Under the pieces are notes generated by a model. The model ran no database searches. It was not told the origin of the DNA and saw only the letters and a program-made list of their open reading frames with translations. The position numbers and the translations under genes were made by a program. Shown here piece after piece: positions 1 through 5,733 of a DNA stretch of 5,733 nt. How positions within the stretch are numbered: position 1 is the first letter of the stretch; each line of letters opens with the position of its first letter. This DNA comes from Planctomycetota bacterium (GTDB lineage Bacteria > Planctomycetota > Planctomycetia > Pirellulales > UBA1268). The stretch lies in the NCBI GenBank assembly GCA_003670825.1, contig QWQL01000143.1, forward strand, positions 1-5,733. Direction: 5' to 3'.

Positions 1-1
1 C

Positions 2-771
<770 letters not shown>

Positions 772-775
<4 letters not shown>

Positions 776-978
776 GCCTGCCCTTCGATTCGAGGCCACG
801 TCCGACGGATCAACCTCGGAGGAGGTTGCTGGAATCGGCAGAAGCTCGACGAGCGTTGGAGATTTCGCCCGCTGGAGGCCAGCCCCTCGAGCTGAGGCCA
901 CGCGAAATATCCCCGCGAGGAGACTTCTGCCGTTCCAGCAACCGGCGCGTGCACGAGGCCCCCTATGCCCACGCGTGA
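772..978 (+). CDS. Doubtful 68-codon frame spanning the hairpin between the AAA+ and VWA genes
   Basis: An ATG overlaps the ATPase stop codon as ATGA, an arrangement typical of translationally coupled genes, and the frame stays open for 68 codons before ending 14 nt inside the VWA gene. The product would be rich in Arg, Ser and Pro, with no domain, signal peptide or membrane segment that I recognise. Most of it is simply the translation of the two arms of a long inverted repeat (811-943), which explains its odd composition. I think it is more likely non-coding. It could alternatively be the displaced original start of the VWA gene, separated from it by the inserted hairpin. Confidence 0.15.
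811..828 (+). repeat. Small perfect hairpin: 7-bp stem with GGAG loop
   Basis: CAACCTC (811-817) and GAGGTTG (822-828) are exact reverse complements around the four-base loop GGAG (818-821). The right half of this stem shares bases 824-828 with the left arm of the larger inverted repeat, so the two structures cannot form together in one RNA. The purine run GGAGGAGG at 818-825 looks like a Shine-Dalgarno sequence, but no ATG or GTG lies at a suitable distance after it. Confidence 0.6.
824..943. repeat. Long imperfect inverted repeat (MITE-, REP- or structured-RNA-like element)
   Basis: The left arm 824-844 (begins GGTTGCTGG) pairs with the right arm 924-943 (ends CCAGCAACC) over 20 base pairs with one bulged base, T835. 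Further in, 858-868 (GGAGATTTCGC) pairs with 902-912 at 10 of 11 positions. Between these blocks, 845-857 and 913-923 pair only in part. The tip contains two small hairpins: CTGG/CCAG (872-882) and CCTC/GAGG (885-897). Weak pairing may continue outside, between about 794-803 and 951-960. The element fills most of the spacer between the AAA+ and VWA genes. It encodes no transposase, so if mobile it would need a partner elsewhere. A transcribed regulatory structure is the alternative. Confidence 0.75.
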
Positions 979-2680
979 CACGCTCGGCGGGATTGTCCAC
1001 ACATACCAGCGGTACGACCCGGCGCGGATTCCGCCGCCGCGGCCGGCTGAGGTCGACCTGGTGACACCCGCGATGGAGCACCTGCTCGAGTTCGGTGATG
1101 CGTCGGAGCTTACGGAACAGCAGCTCGCCGAGGCGATCGTGCTCGATCCGGAACAGATCAAGGGACTCGGGCCGTCGCTCGATTCGATCCGCCGGCGGCT
1201 CGAGGAGGCGCGGCGGAAGATCCTGGAAACCTTCGAGACCGACGCGGTCCGCAAGAAGTCGCGGCAGCGGTTTCGCGAAGCGGCGGAGCGGATGCAGCCG
1301 CCGGCGAGGTTTCGCGAGGGGTTTGCCAAGGCGGTCCGCGAAGAGCAGCTCCGGCAGCTCGAGCGGCTTTGGTACGCCCAGGACGACGACCAGTCGCGGT
1401 TCGCCGGCCAACTCGCCGGCTTGATCGAGACGCTCGGCGAGGTTTATCAGGTCGATGAACTCGCCGCGACGTGGACGTTCAGCGGCCGCCAGAAGCTCAC
1501 CGTGCCCGAGGCCCTGGAGGTGAAAGAGCGACTGGAGCAGATCGAGGAACTGCTCAAGCAACTCGAGGAGGCCCGAAAAAATGCCAAGGTGGCGCTGATC
1601 GACATGGAGGCCCTCGGTCAGTATCTGGAGGGGGGCGAGAGGGATGAGCTCGACATGCTGCGGCGGCAGGTGCAGGAGATGGTCGAACGGCTCGCCGCCG
1701 AGCAGGGCATTCAGAAGACGAAGACAGGCTACGAACTGACGCCGCAGGCGTTGCGGATCTTCCAGGGCAAGCTCCTCGAACGGATCTTCTCGGCGCTCGA
1801 TCCGTCGCGGACGGGGCGGCATCAGGATGCCGTGGCGGGCGACGGCTCCGTGGAAACGGTGCCGACGCGGGCCTACGAGTTCGGCGATTCGGTGGCCCAC
1901 ATGGATATCCCGGGGTCGCTCGTCAACGCGCTGCTGCGGCAGGCGGGCGAGGGCAATGCCCCCGGTCGTCCACTGCGGCTCACGCCGCGCGACATCGAGG
2001 TGCATCGCACGCGGAACACGCCCAAGTGCGCCACGACCGTGGTGATGGACATGAGCGGTTCGATGCGGTACGGCGGGCTGCACGTGAGCGTGAAGCGGAT
2101 GGCCCTGGCACTGCAGGGGATGGTGCTGCGGGAATACCCGGGCGACTTTCTCCAGTTCATCGAGATGGCATCGTTCGCGAAACCCCGGCTTCCCGGCGAG
2201 ATCGTGAAGCTGATGCCAAAGCCGGTCACCATCTTCGACTCGGTCGTGCGGCTGCGGGCCGACATGGCCGATCCCGCGATCTCCGAGGCCGACGTGCCTC
2301 CCCACTTCACCAACATCCAGCACGCACTCGCCCTGTCGCGGCAGTATCTCGCCAAACAAGACACTCCCAACCGCCAGGTGATCCTGATCACCGACGGCCT
2401 GCCGACCGCACACTTCGAGGGCAGCCAGCTCTACCTGCTCTACCCGCCGCACCGGCGGACGGAGGAGGCGACGATGCGGGAGGCCGAGGCCTGTCGCCGC
2501 GAGGGCATCACGGTCAACGTGTTCCTGCTGTCGGGGTGGGCGCAGTCGCGGGAGGACATCCAGTTCGCCTACCGGCTCGCGGAAGCGGCCCACGGCAGGG
2601 TGTTCTTCACGGCCGGCAAGGAACTCGAGCGGTTCGTGGTCTGGGACTACCGATCGCGGCGGCGGTCGATCATCGGCTGA
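965..2680 (+). CDS. VWA-domain protein partnered with the upstream AAA+ ATPase
   Basis: This 571-residue protein carries a C-terminal von Willebrand factor A domain (about residues 352-560) with a complete metal-ion-dependent adhesion site: D362-M-S364-G-S366, T449 in the FTNI loop, and D477 in ITDG. The N-terminal half is charged and helical. Residues 185-207 and 226-247 are Glu/Lys/Arg/Leu-rich and look like a coiled coil. There is no signal peptide or membrane segment, so it should be cytoplasmic. In known AAA+/VWA pairs (ChlI/ChlD, MoxR and RavA types) the VWA protein recruits substrate or target for the ATPase; that role is inferred here. ATG 965 is the first start after an in-frame stop at 893-895, and GAGG (955-958) lies six bases upstream of it. 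The gene has the same frame as the ATPase gene, but a hairpin-filled gap of 189 nt separates them. Confidence 0.9.
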   Translation: MPTRDTLGGIVHTYQRYDPARIPPPRPAEVDLVTPAMEHLLEFGDASELTEQQLAEAIVLDPEQIKGLGPSLDSIRRRLEEARRKILETFETDAVRKKSRQRFREAAERMQPPARFREGFAKAVREEQLRQLERLWYAQDDDQSRFAGQLAGLIETLGEVYQVDELAATWTFSGRQKLTVPEALEVKERLEQIEELLKQLEEARKNAKVALIDMEALGQYLEGGERDELDMLRRQVQEMVERLAAEQGIQKTKTGYELTPQALRIFQGKLLERIFSALDPSRTGRHQDAVAGDGSVETVPTRAYEFGDSVAHMDIPGSLVNALLRQAGEGNAPGRPLRLTPRDIEVHRTRNTPKCATTVVMDMSGSMRYGGLHVSVKRMALALQGMVLREYPGDFLQFIEMASFAKPRLPGEIVKLMPKPVTIFDSVVRLRADMADPAISEADVPPHFTNIQHALALSRQYLAKQDTPNRQVILITDGLPTAHFEGSQLYLLYPPHRRTEEATMREAEACRREGITVNVFLLSGWAQSREDIQFAYRLAEAAHGRVFFTAGKELERFVVWDYRSRRRSIIG

Positions 2681-2691
2681 AGGGGTGCGGA

Positions 2692-2760
2692 ATGATCAGG
2701 CAACTGCTCGCCATGGTGCTGGTGGCGTCGGCGTCGGCCGCCTGCCGGCCCGTGGCGGCC
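2692..2760 (+). other. Signal peptide of the surface protein
   Basis: The product begins MIRQ followed by a hydrophobic stretch (LLAMVLVASASAA) and a likely signal peptidase I site after residue 23 (VAA|Q). A cysteine at residue 18 is preceded by SAA rather than an L/V/I-type lipobox, so I do not read it as a lipoprotein. The positive n-region is short (one Arg). Confidence 0.75.
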
Positions 2761-4839
2761 CAAGTCACCTACACGATCACCGATATGGGCTCGACGGATG
2801 CCGGCGGTGGGCCCACGGGCGTGGTCGATGGGCCGCGGACGGCGATCACCGATCAGGTCGCCGGCCGAAGCCGTGGCTTCCTCGTGGTGTCGGGGTCGCG
2901 GACCGATCTCGGCACGCTCGGCGGCCTGGAGACCCAGACCCGCGGCATCGGCCTCAATACCACGCTCGCAGCGGCCCAGATCGTCGGCATCTCGACGACG
3001 GCGTCGGGTTCGTTGCGTGCCTTCCTCTGGACGCAGGGGGGCACCAACGGCGTCGTGGGCAACACCCAGATGCAGGACCTCGGCACGCTTGGCGGGCCGT
3101 ACAGCGGTGCTTTCGGCGTCAACGCCTCAGGGAGGGTCACGGGCTTCTCCGCAAACGCAGCGGATACCGACCGGGCCTTCCTCTGGACCAGCGGCACGAT
3201 GTCGGACCTGGGCGCGCTTGTGGCCAGTGGGCTGGGGTATGAGTGGTCGTATGGCTACGGCATCAACGCGACCGGCCAGGTTGCCGGCGTGGCCTACAAC
3301 GCCACCTTCGCCAACTCGTTTGCCTGGTTCTACACCGGCACCTCGGTCAAGGGGCTGGGCCAGCTCGGTGGTGGGAACGCCGAGGCCGTCGCGCTCAACG
3401 ACGCCGGTCAGATCGTCGGGTTCTCGACGAATGGCGCGGGCGACAACCGCGCCTTCATCGTCACCGGATCGACATCGATGAGGGACCTCGGCACCCTCGG
3501 CGGTCGCTCGAGTTTTGCGACCGGCATCAACAATGCGGGCCAGGTCGTCGGGGGATCGTTCGTCGATGCCGCTGACTCGATCTACAACGCCTTCGTCACC
3601 GTGTCGGGCACGATGCGAAATCTCAACGGCCTGCTCGACACCTCCGGCCAGGGCTGGGTGCTGGAAGAGGCGCAGGGCATCAATGCGTCTGGCCAAATCG
3701 TAGGAGTGGGCACGTCGAGCGGCACCGGCCGCATGTTCCTGCTCACGCCCGCCGCGGCGCCACTCACCTGGAGTGGGAGCGGCACGCAGCCAGGCGGGAT
3801 AGGTGTCTGGAGTGGCACCTCCACGACGTGGCTCAGCGGCACGGCGAGGACGACGTGGACCGGGACATCCAGAGGAGTCTTCAGCAGTACGCCATCGTCC
3901 GTCACGATCGCGGGAAGCGTGACGGCGGGCGGAGGGCTCGAGTTCAAGTCAACGACCACGCTCACCGGCGGCACGCTGACGCTGGCCAGCGGGACATTCG
4001 GCGTGCCGCCGGCGGTATCGGTCGCCGGCGGGGTGACCGCGTCGGTGATCTCGGCGGTCACCGGCACGTCAGGATTGGTGAAGTCTGGACTCGGTCTGCT
4101 CGTGCTCCGGGGCACCAACACGCTCTCGGGCCCGACGACCGTCCAGTCGGGAACGCTGCGGCTGGCGACGGCGACGGCACTGCCCAACGGCAACGTGACG
4201 GTAGGCGTCGATGCCACGCTGAAGGTTGGTTCGTTGCTGCAACTCTCGCTTGCCCGTCTCGATCTCTCGGCGGGCGGCAGCGTCGACGTCAACGACGGCC
4301 TTCTGACCACTGCCAGCGGCCTCACGCCGGTGTCGACGGTCGAGAAAATCCGCGAGGGCCTGGGAGATGGTTCCTGGAATGGCACGAGCGGGATCACATC
4401 ATCCGCGGTCGCCGCGCTGGTTTCCCAGGGACTTCCGCGGGCGATCGGCTGGCTCGACAACGGCGCTGGATCGATGACCGTGGCCTTCTCCGCTCCCGGT
4501 GACACCAACATCGATGGGGTCGTTGACATTCTCGATGCAGCTAACTTTCTGGCCCTTGGGAAGTTTGACACGGGCGAGGCGGCGAGTTGGCTGGAGGGCG
4601 ACTTTCGTTACGACGGCATCGTCGACATCCTCGACGCCGCCGATTTCTTGAGCACCGGCCTGTACGATACGGGGCCCTACGTCACTTTCTCGGCAGCCGG
4701 CCTGTCGGCGGCCACGTTCGCGGTGCCCGAACCGTCGTTGATGGTGTCATGCGTGGTGGCGGCGAGCGGACTCCAGACCTGCCTGGCCCTCAGTCGCGGC
4801 CAGCGACGACAGCGGACCGCTGCTCCCGGGCGAGCATGA
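2692..4839 (+). CDS. Exported HAF-repeat / beta-strand-repeat / dockerin-like / PEP-CTERM surface protein
   Basis: This 715-residue protein has a clear mosaic order. A Sec-type signal peptide covers residues 1-23, with likely cleavage VAA|Q. Six HAF-type units occupy about 72-340, followed by a Gly/Ser/Thr-rich beta passenger (355-450). One autotransporter-associated beta-strand repeat (461-491), a dockerin-like pair of calcium loops (604-660) and a PEP-CTERM tail (678-715) complete it. The protein should be exported and then processed by an exosortase-type system for the cell surface or matrix; its ligand is unknown. I chose ATG 2692 because it begins the signal peptide and has AGGGG (2681-2685) six bases upstream. 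The frame is open much further upstream, but there it only shadows the VWA gene. The start is 11 nt after the VWA stop, so co-transcription is likely. The last 50 nt overlap the convergent gene. Confidence 0.88.
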   Translation: MIRQLLAMVLVASASAACRPVAAQVTYTITDMGSTDAGGGPTGVVDGPRTAITDQVAGRSRGFLVVSGSRTDLGTLGGLETQTRGIGLNTTLAAAQIVGISTTASGSLRAFLWTQGGTNGVVGNTQMQDLGTLGGPYSGAFGVNASGRVTGFSANAADTDRAFLWTSGTMSDLGALVASGLGYEWSYGYGINATGQVAGVAYNATFANSFAWFYTGTSVKGLGQLGGGNAEAVALNDAGQIVGFSTNGAGDNRAFIVTGSTSMRDLGTLGGRSSFATGINNAGQVVGGSFVDAADSIYNAFVTVSGTMRNLNGLLDTSGQGWVLEEAQGINASGQIVGVGTSSGTGRMFLLTPAAAPLTWSGSGTQPGGIGVWSGTSTTWLSGTARTTWTGTSRGVFSSTPSSVTIAGSVTAGGGLEFKSTTTLTGGTLTLASGTFGVPPAVSVAGGVTASVISAVTGTSGLVKSGLGLLVLRGTNTLSGPTTVQSGTLRLATATALPNGNVTVGVDATLKVGSLLQLSLARLDLSAGGSVDVNDGLLTTASGLTPVSTVEKIREGLGDGSWNGTSGITSSAVAALVSQGLPRAIGWLDNGAGSMTVAFSAPGDTNIDGVVDILDAANFLALGKFDTGEAASWLEGDFRYDGIVDILDAADFLSTGLYDTGPYVTFSAAGLSAATFAVPEPSLMVSCVVAASGLQTCLALSRGQRRQRTAAPGRA
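2905..3711 (+). repeat. Six HAF-type protein repeats
   Basis: The motif DLGTLGG, or a decayed form of it, recurs at residues 72-78, 129-135, 172-176 (DLGAL), 221-227 (GLGQLGG), 265-271 and 311-315 (LNGLL). Each is followed by a GIN-x-x-G-Q-V-x-G-type block, at 85-101, 141-153, 188-201, 232-245, 276-289 and 327-340. Several units also carry RAFLWT- or AFIVT-like strands. This matches the HAF family of extracellular repeats. Six units of about 45-55 residues would suit a beta-propeller-like fold, which is an inference. Confidence 0.8.
4072..4164 (+). repeat. Autotransporter-associated beta-strand repeat unit
   Basis: Residues 461-491 (starting GLVKSGLGLLVL, then GTNTLSGPTTV and SGTLRLA) fit the consensus of the passenger-associated repeat: L-x-K-x-G-x-G-x-L-x-L-x-G-x-N-T-x-x-G-x-T-x-V-x-x-G-T-L. 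The preceding region (355-440, with TWSGSGT, TTWLSGT and LTGGTLTL) looks like the usual lead-in to such a unit. Only one clear copy is visible. Confidence 0.75.
4501..4671 (+). other. Dockerin-like duplicated calcium-binding loop region
   Basis: Two similar segments lie 33 residues apart. The first is D604-T-N606-I-D608-G-V-V-D612 followed by ILDAANFL; the second is D637-F-R639-Y-D641-G-I-V-D645 followed by ILDAADFL. Both end in a Y/F-D-T-G turn. The first matches the D-x-N-x-D-G calcium loop of type I dockerins. The second has Arg where Asn or Asp is expected. In planctomycetes such pairs often sit just before PEP-CTERM tails on exported proteins. Confidence 0.7.
4723..4839 (+). other. PEP-CTERM exosortase sorting signal
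   Basis: Residues 678-681 are VPEP, followed by Ser, a hydrophobic segment of about 19 residues (683-701) and a basic end containing RGQRRQR. This is the tripartite PEP-CTERM signal: Pro-Glu-Pro motif, membrane span, Arg-rich tail. By family knowledge an exosortase cleaves near the motif. The exosortase gene is not in this window. Confidence 0.85.
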
Positions 4840-5146
4840 CAAGCGAGCCGACGGCGGCGAGGCCGGCAGCGACCGCGAGCGTCCAGAGTGGCACAATCCG
4901 CGTCGGAGCCACCTCGGCCCGGTCACGGGCTGAGTCGGCGAGATCCACGGCGGGCCGGCCGGCCGCCCGACGATCCCGCTCGATCGCGGACTGTTGCCGC
5001 CCGAGGAAGCGGCCTTCGATCTGCCGCTGGCGGACATCAAACTTGCCGGCGATCGCCGCGACGCCCGCGAGGGCCATGAGCGAGAACACGGCGGCCCAAA
5101 ACCACGCGCTGTCAGTCAGTGGGGGGGGCTTTGGAGCAGGATTCAT
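4790..5146 (-). CDS. Small protein with two transmembrane segments, function unknown
   Basis: On the reverse strand a 118-residue protein starts at ATG 5146-5144. It has a Pro-rich N-terminus and a hydrophobic segment (about 14-34, AWFWAAVFSLMALAGVAAIAG). A charged central part follows (35-83, including KFDVRQRQIEG and a Glu/Arg/Asp-rich stretch). A second hydrophobic segment (85-105) leads to a short charged tail. I do not recognise the family. The two-span layout with a polar middle suggests a small inner-membrane protein. The frame extends upstream to 5257, but that extension lacks recognisable features and would run through most of the intergenic region, so I prefer 5146. No strong ribosome binding site is visible; GGAA lies about ten bases upstream. 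The 3' end overlaps the convergent surface-protein gene by 50 nt. A C8 tract lies at codons 7-9. Confidence 0.65.
   Translation of the reverse strand: MNPAPKPPPLTDSAWFWAAVFSLMALAGVAAIAGKFDVRQRQIEGRFLGRQQSAIERDRRAAGRPAVDLADSARDRAEVAPTRIVPLWTLAVAAGLAAVGSLVMLAREQRSAVVAGRD
5121..5128 (-). repeat. Homopolymer of eight C (eight G on + strand) in the small membrane-protein gene
   Basis: On the coding (reverse) strand the run encodes three prolines at residues 7-9 and is followed at once by the tandem tetranucleotide ACTGACTGAC. Loss of one C gives CAC then TGA. Gain of one C gives ACT GAC TGA. Either slip would therefore end translation within about a dozen codons. Confidence 0.85.
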
Positions 5147-5257
5147 GGCCGCTATTTTCCGGGAAGATGCGTGGAGCGGGATGGGGGTCGTGTCGGGCCC
5201 GCAGAAAAGTCTAGCGCGGAGGAACCAGGTCTGCCGACGTAGTTTTCGCAACGGCAC

Positions 5258-5285
5258 TTGTCAAAAATCGCCAGAGGCATAAAAC
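5258..5285 (+). promoter_or_regulatory. Candidate sigma-70 promoter for the SufR-like regulator gene
   Basis: TTGTCA (5258-5263) matches the -35 consensus at five of six positions. TAAAAC (5280-5285) matches the -10 consensus at four of six, with a 16-base spacer. The stretch is AT-rich compared with its surroundings. Transcription would begin near 5292-5293, that is, at the ATG. Confidence 0.4.
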
Positions 5286-5292
5286 TAAGGGT

Positions 5293-5733
5293 ATGAGACA
5301 CCAAGTGGACGCATGTCGCGAGTCCGATACCGCCGTGCTGGACCTGCTTCGGGGCGATGCCGCCTTCGAGGTCGGTGAGCTCGCGGATCGGCTGGGCGTG
5401 ACGGCGACCGCTGTTCGGCAGCGACTCGACCGCCTGATGCGATCGGGGCTGGTGGAGAGGCAGGCTGTCGCACGGCCCCGAGGCCGACCGGCGCACGCCT
5501 ACCGGCTGACCGCGGACGGTCGCCGAGTCGGCGGCGACAACTTCCGGGATCTCGCGATGGTCCTCTGGAAAGAGGTTCGCAGCGTGGCTGATCCCGATTT
5601 GAAGGGCGGCCTGCTCAACCGCATCGCGGGTTCGCTGGCCGACGTGTACCGCGGCCGCATCGGCGGGCAGACGCCCGAACAGCGACTGACCGAAATCGCG
5701 GGGATTCTCGCGGAGCGTGAGATTGCTTGCACG
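5293..5733 (+). CDS. Winged-helix transcriptional regulator, SufR-like (3' end beyond window)
   Basis: The frame runs from ATG 5293 to the last base without a stop, giving 147 residues. Residues 25-56 (FEVGELADRLGVTATAVRQRLDRL and onward) form a helix-turn-helix. Residues 61-72 (RPRGRPAHAYRL) look like the wing, with the G-R-P-x-H/A-x-Y pattern seen in SufR and related regulators. The following helical region (about 83-140) fits the SufR middle domain. SufR represses iron-sulfur cluster assembly (suf) genes and senses an Fe-S cluster through C-terminal cysteines. Here C146 could be the first of these; the rest would lie off the window. An ArsR- or MarR-type regulator of another pathway is possible. 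AAGGG (5287-5291) is too close to ATG 5293 for normal Shine-Dalgarno use. GTG 5305 is an alternative start. Confidence 0.75.
   Translation, partial: MRHQVDACRESDTAVLDLLRGDAAFEVGELADRLGVTATAVRQRLDRLMRSGLVERQAVARPRGRPAHAYRLTADGRRVGGDNFRDLAMVLWKEVRSVADPDLKGGLLNRIAGSLADVYRGRIGGQTPEQRLTEIAGILAEREIACT

Noticed and set aside
2026..2691. The surface-protein frame is open far upstream of 2692, which would give a 937-residue protein.
   Set aside because: This stretch lies inside the VWA gene in another frame and translates to low-complexity Arg/Gly/Pro/Ala-rich sequence. The signal peptide and AGGGG site place the start at 2692.
2692..2748. Lipoprotein signal at Cys18 of the surface protein.
   Set aside because: The residues before the cysteine are SAA, lacking the hydrophobic lipobox residue at -3, and a better signal peptidase I site follows at VAA|Q.
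3582..4571. A 329-codon reverse-strand open frame under the surface-protein gene.
   Set aside because: It lies antisense to a well-supported gene and is rich in Pro/Val/Ser/Thr, as expected from the complement of Gly/Thr/Ser-rich repeats in GC-rich DNA. No domain or start signal is visible.
5236..5264. A perfect reverse-strand TTGACA (5264-5259) overlapping the forward -35, suggesting a divergent promoter for the small membrane-protein gene.
   Set aside because: At a 17-base spacing the -10 position reads TACGTC, a poor match, and the resulting leader would be about 80 nt. It is not enough to call a promoter.
4587..5282. A 231-codon forward open frame and smaller forward frames over the reverse membrane-protein gene.
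   Set aside because: They are Arg/Ala/Pro-rich with no recognisable feature. The reverse frame shows two clean hydrophobic segments instead.
5147..5292. Intergenic hairpins or a terminator between the divergent genes.
   Set aside because: Only short, poorly matched inverted repeats are present (for example GCCG 5233-5236 with CGGC 5252-5255), with no U-tract.

Overview
The window is GC-rich, densely coded bacterial DNA and is most likely from a planctomycete (Pirellulales-like). That is an inference from one exported protein that combines HAF repeats, an autotransporter-type beta-strand repeat, a dockerin-like calcium-loop pair and a PEP-CTERM sorting tail, a combination typical of that phylum. 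No rRNA, tRNA, CRISPR array or recognisable transposase gene is present.

Positions 1-2691 hold an AAA+/VWA module. The window opens inside a MoxR/magnesium-chelatase-I-like AAA+ ATPase (2-775, 5' end missing). A 571-residue protein with a complete C-terminal VWA metal-binding (MIDAS) domain follows (965-2680). Such pairs usually act together: the ATPase remodels or loads a target that the VWA partner recognises. The 189 nt between the two genes is not ordinary spacer. It holds a long imperfect inverted repeat (arms 824-844 and 924-943, further pairing inside) and a small perfect hairpin (811-828) that shares bases with the left arm. A doubtful 68-codon frame spans this hairpin.

Positions 2692-4839 encode a 715-residue secreted, surface-sorted mosaic protein starting only 11 nt after the VWA stop codon, so it may share a transcript with the AAA+/VWA pair. 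Its 3' end overlaps by 50 nt the 3' end of a convergent gene (complement 4790-5146) for a small two-transmembrane-segment protein. That small gene has a run of eight C near its start, arranged so that a slip of one base in either direction meets a stop codon at once.

Positions 5147-5292 are a divergent intergenic region with a plausible promoter for the last gene. From 5293 to the window end runs the N-terminal 147 residues of a winged-helix regulator resembling SufR-type (iron-sulfur assembly) repressors. Its ATG may lie at or near the transcription start. If the family call is right, suf genes may follow downstream of the window.

The features most worth a second look are the hairpin element between the AAA+ and VWA genes, the C8 tract with its adjacent tandem tetranucleotide, and the mosaic exported protein linked to the AAA+/VWA module.
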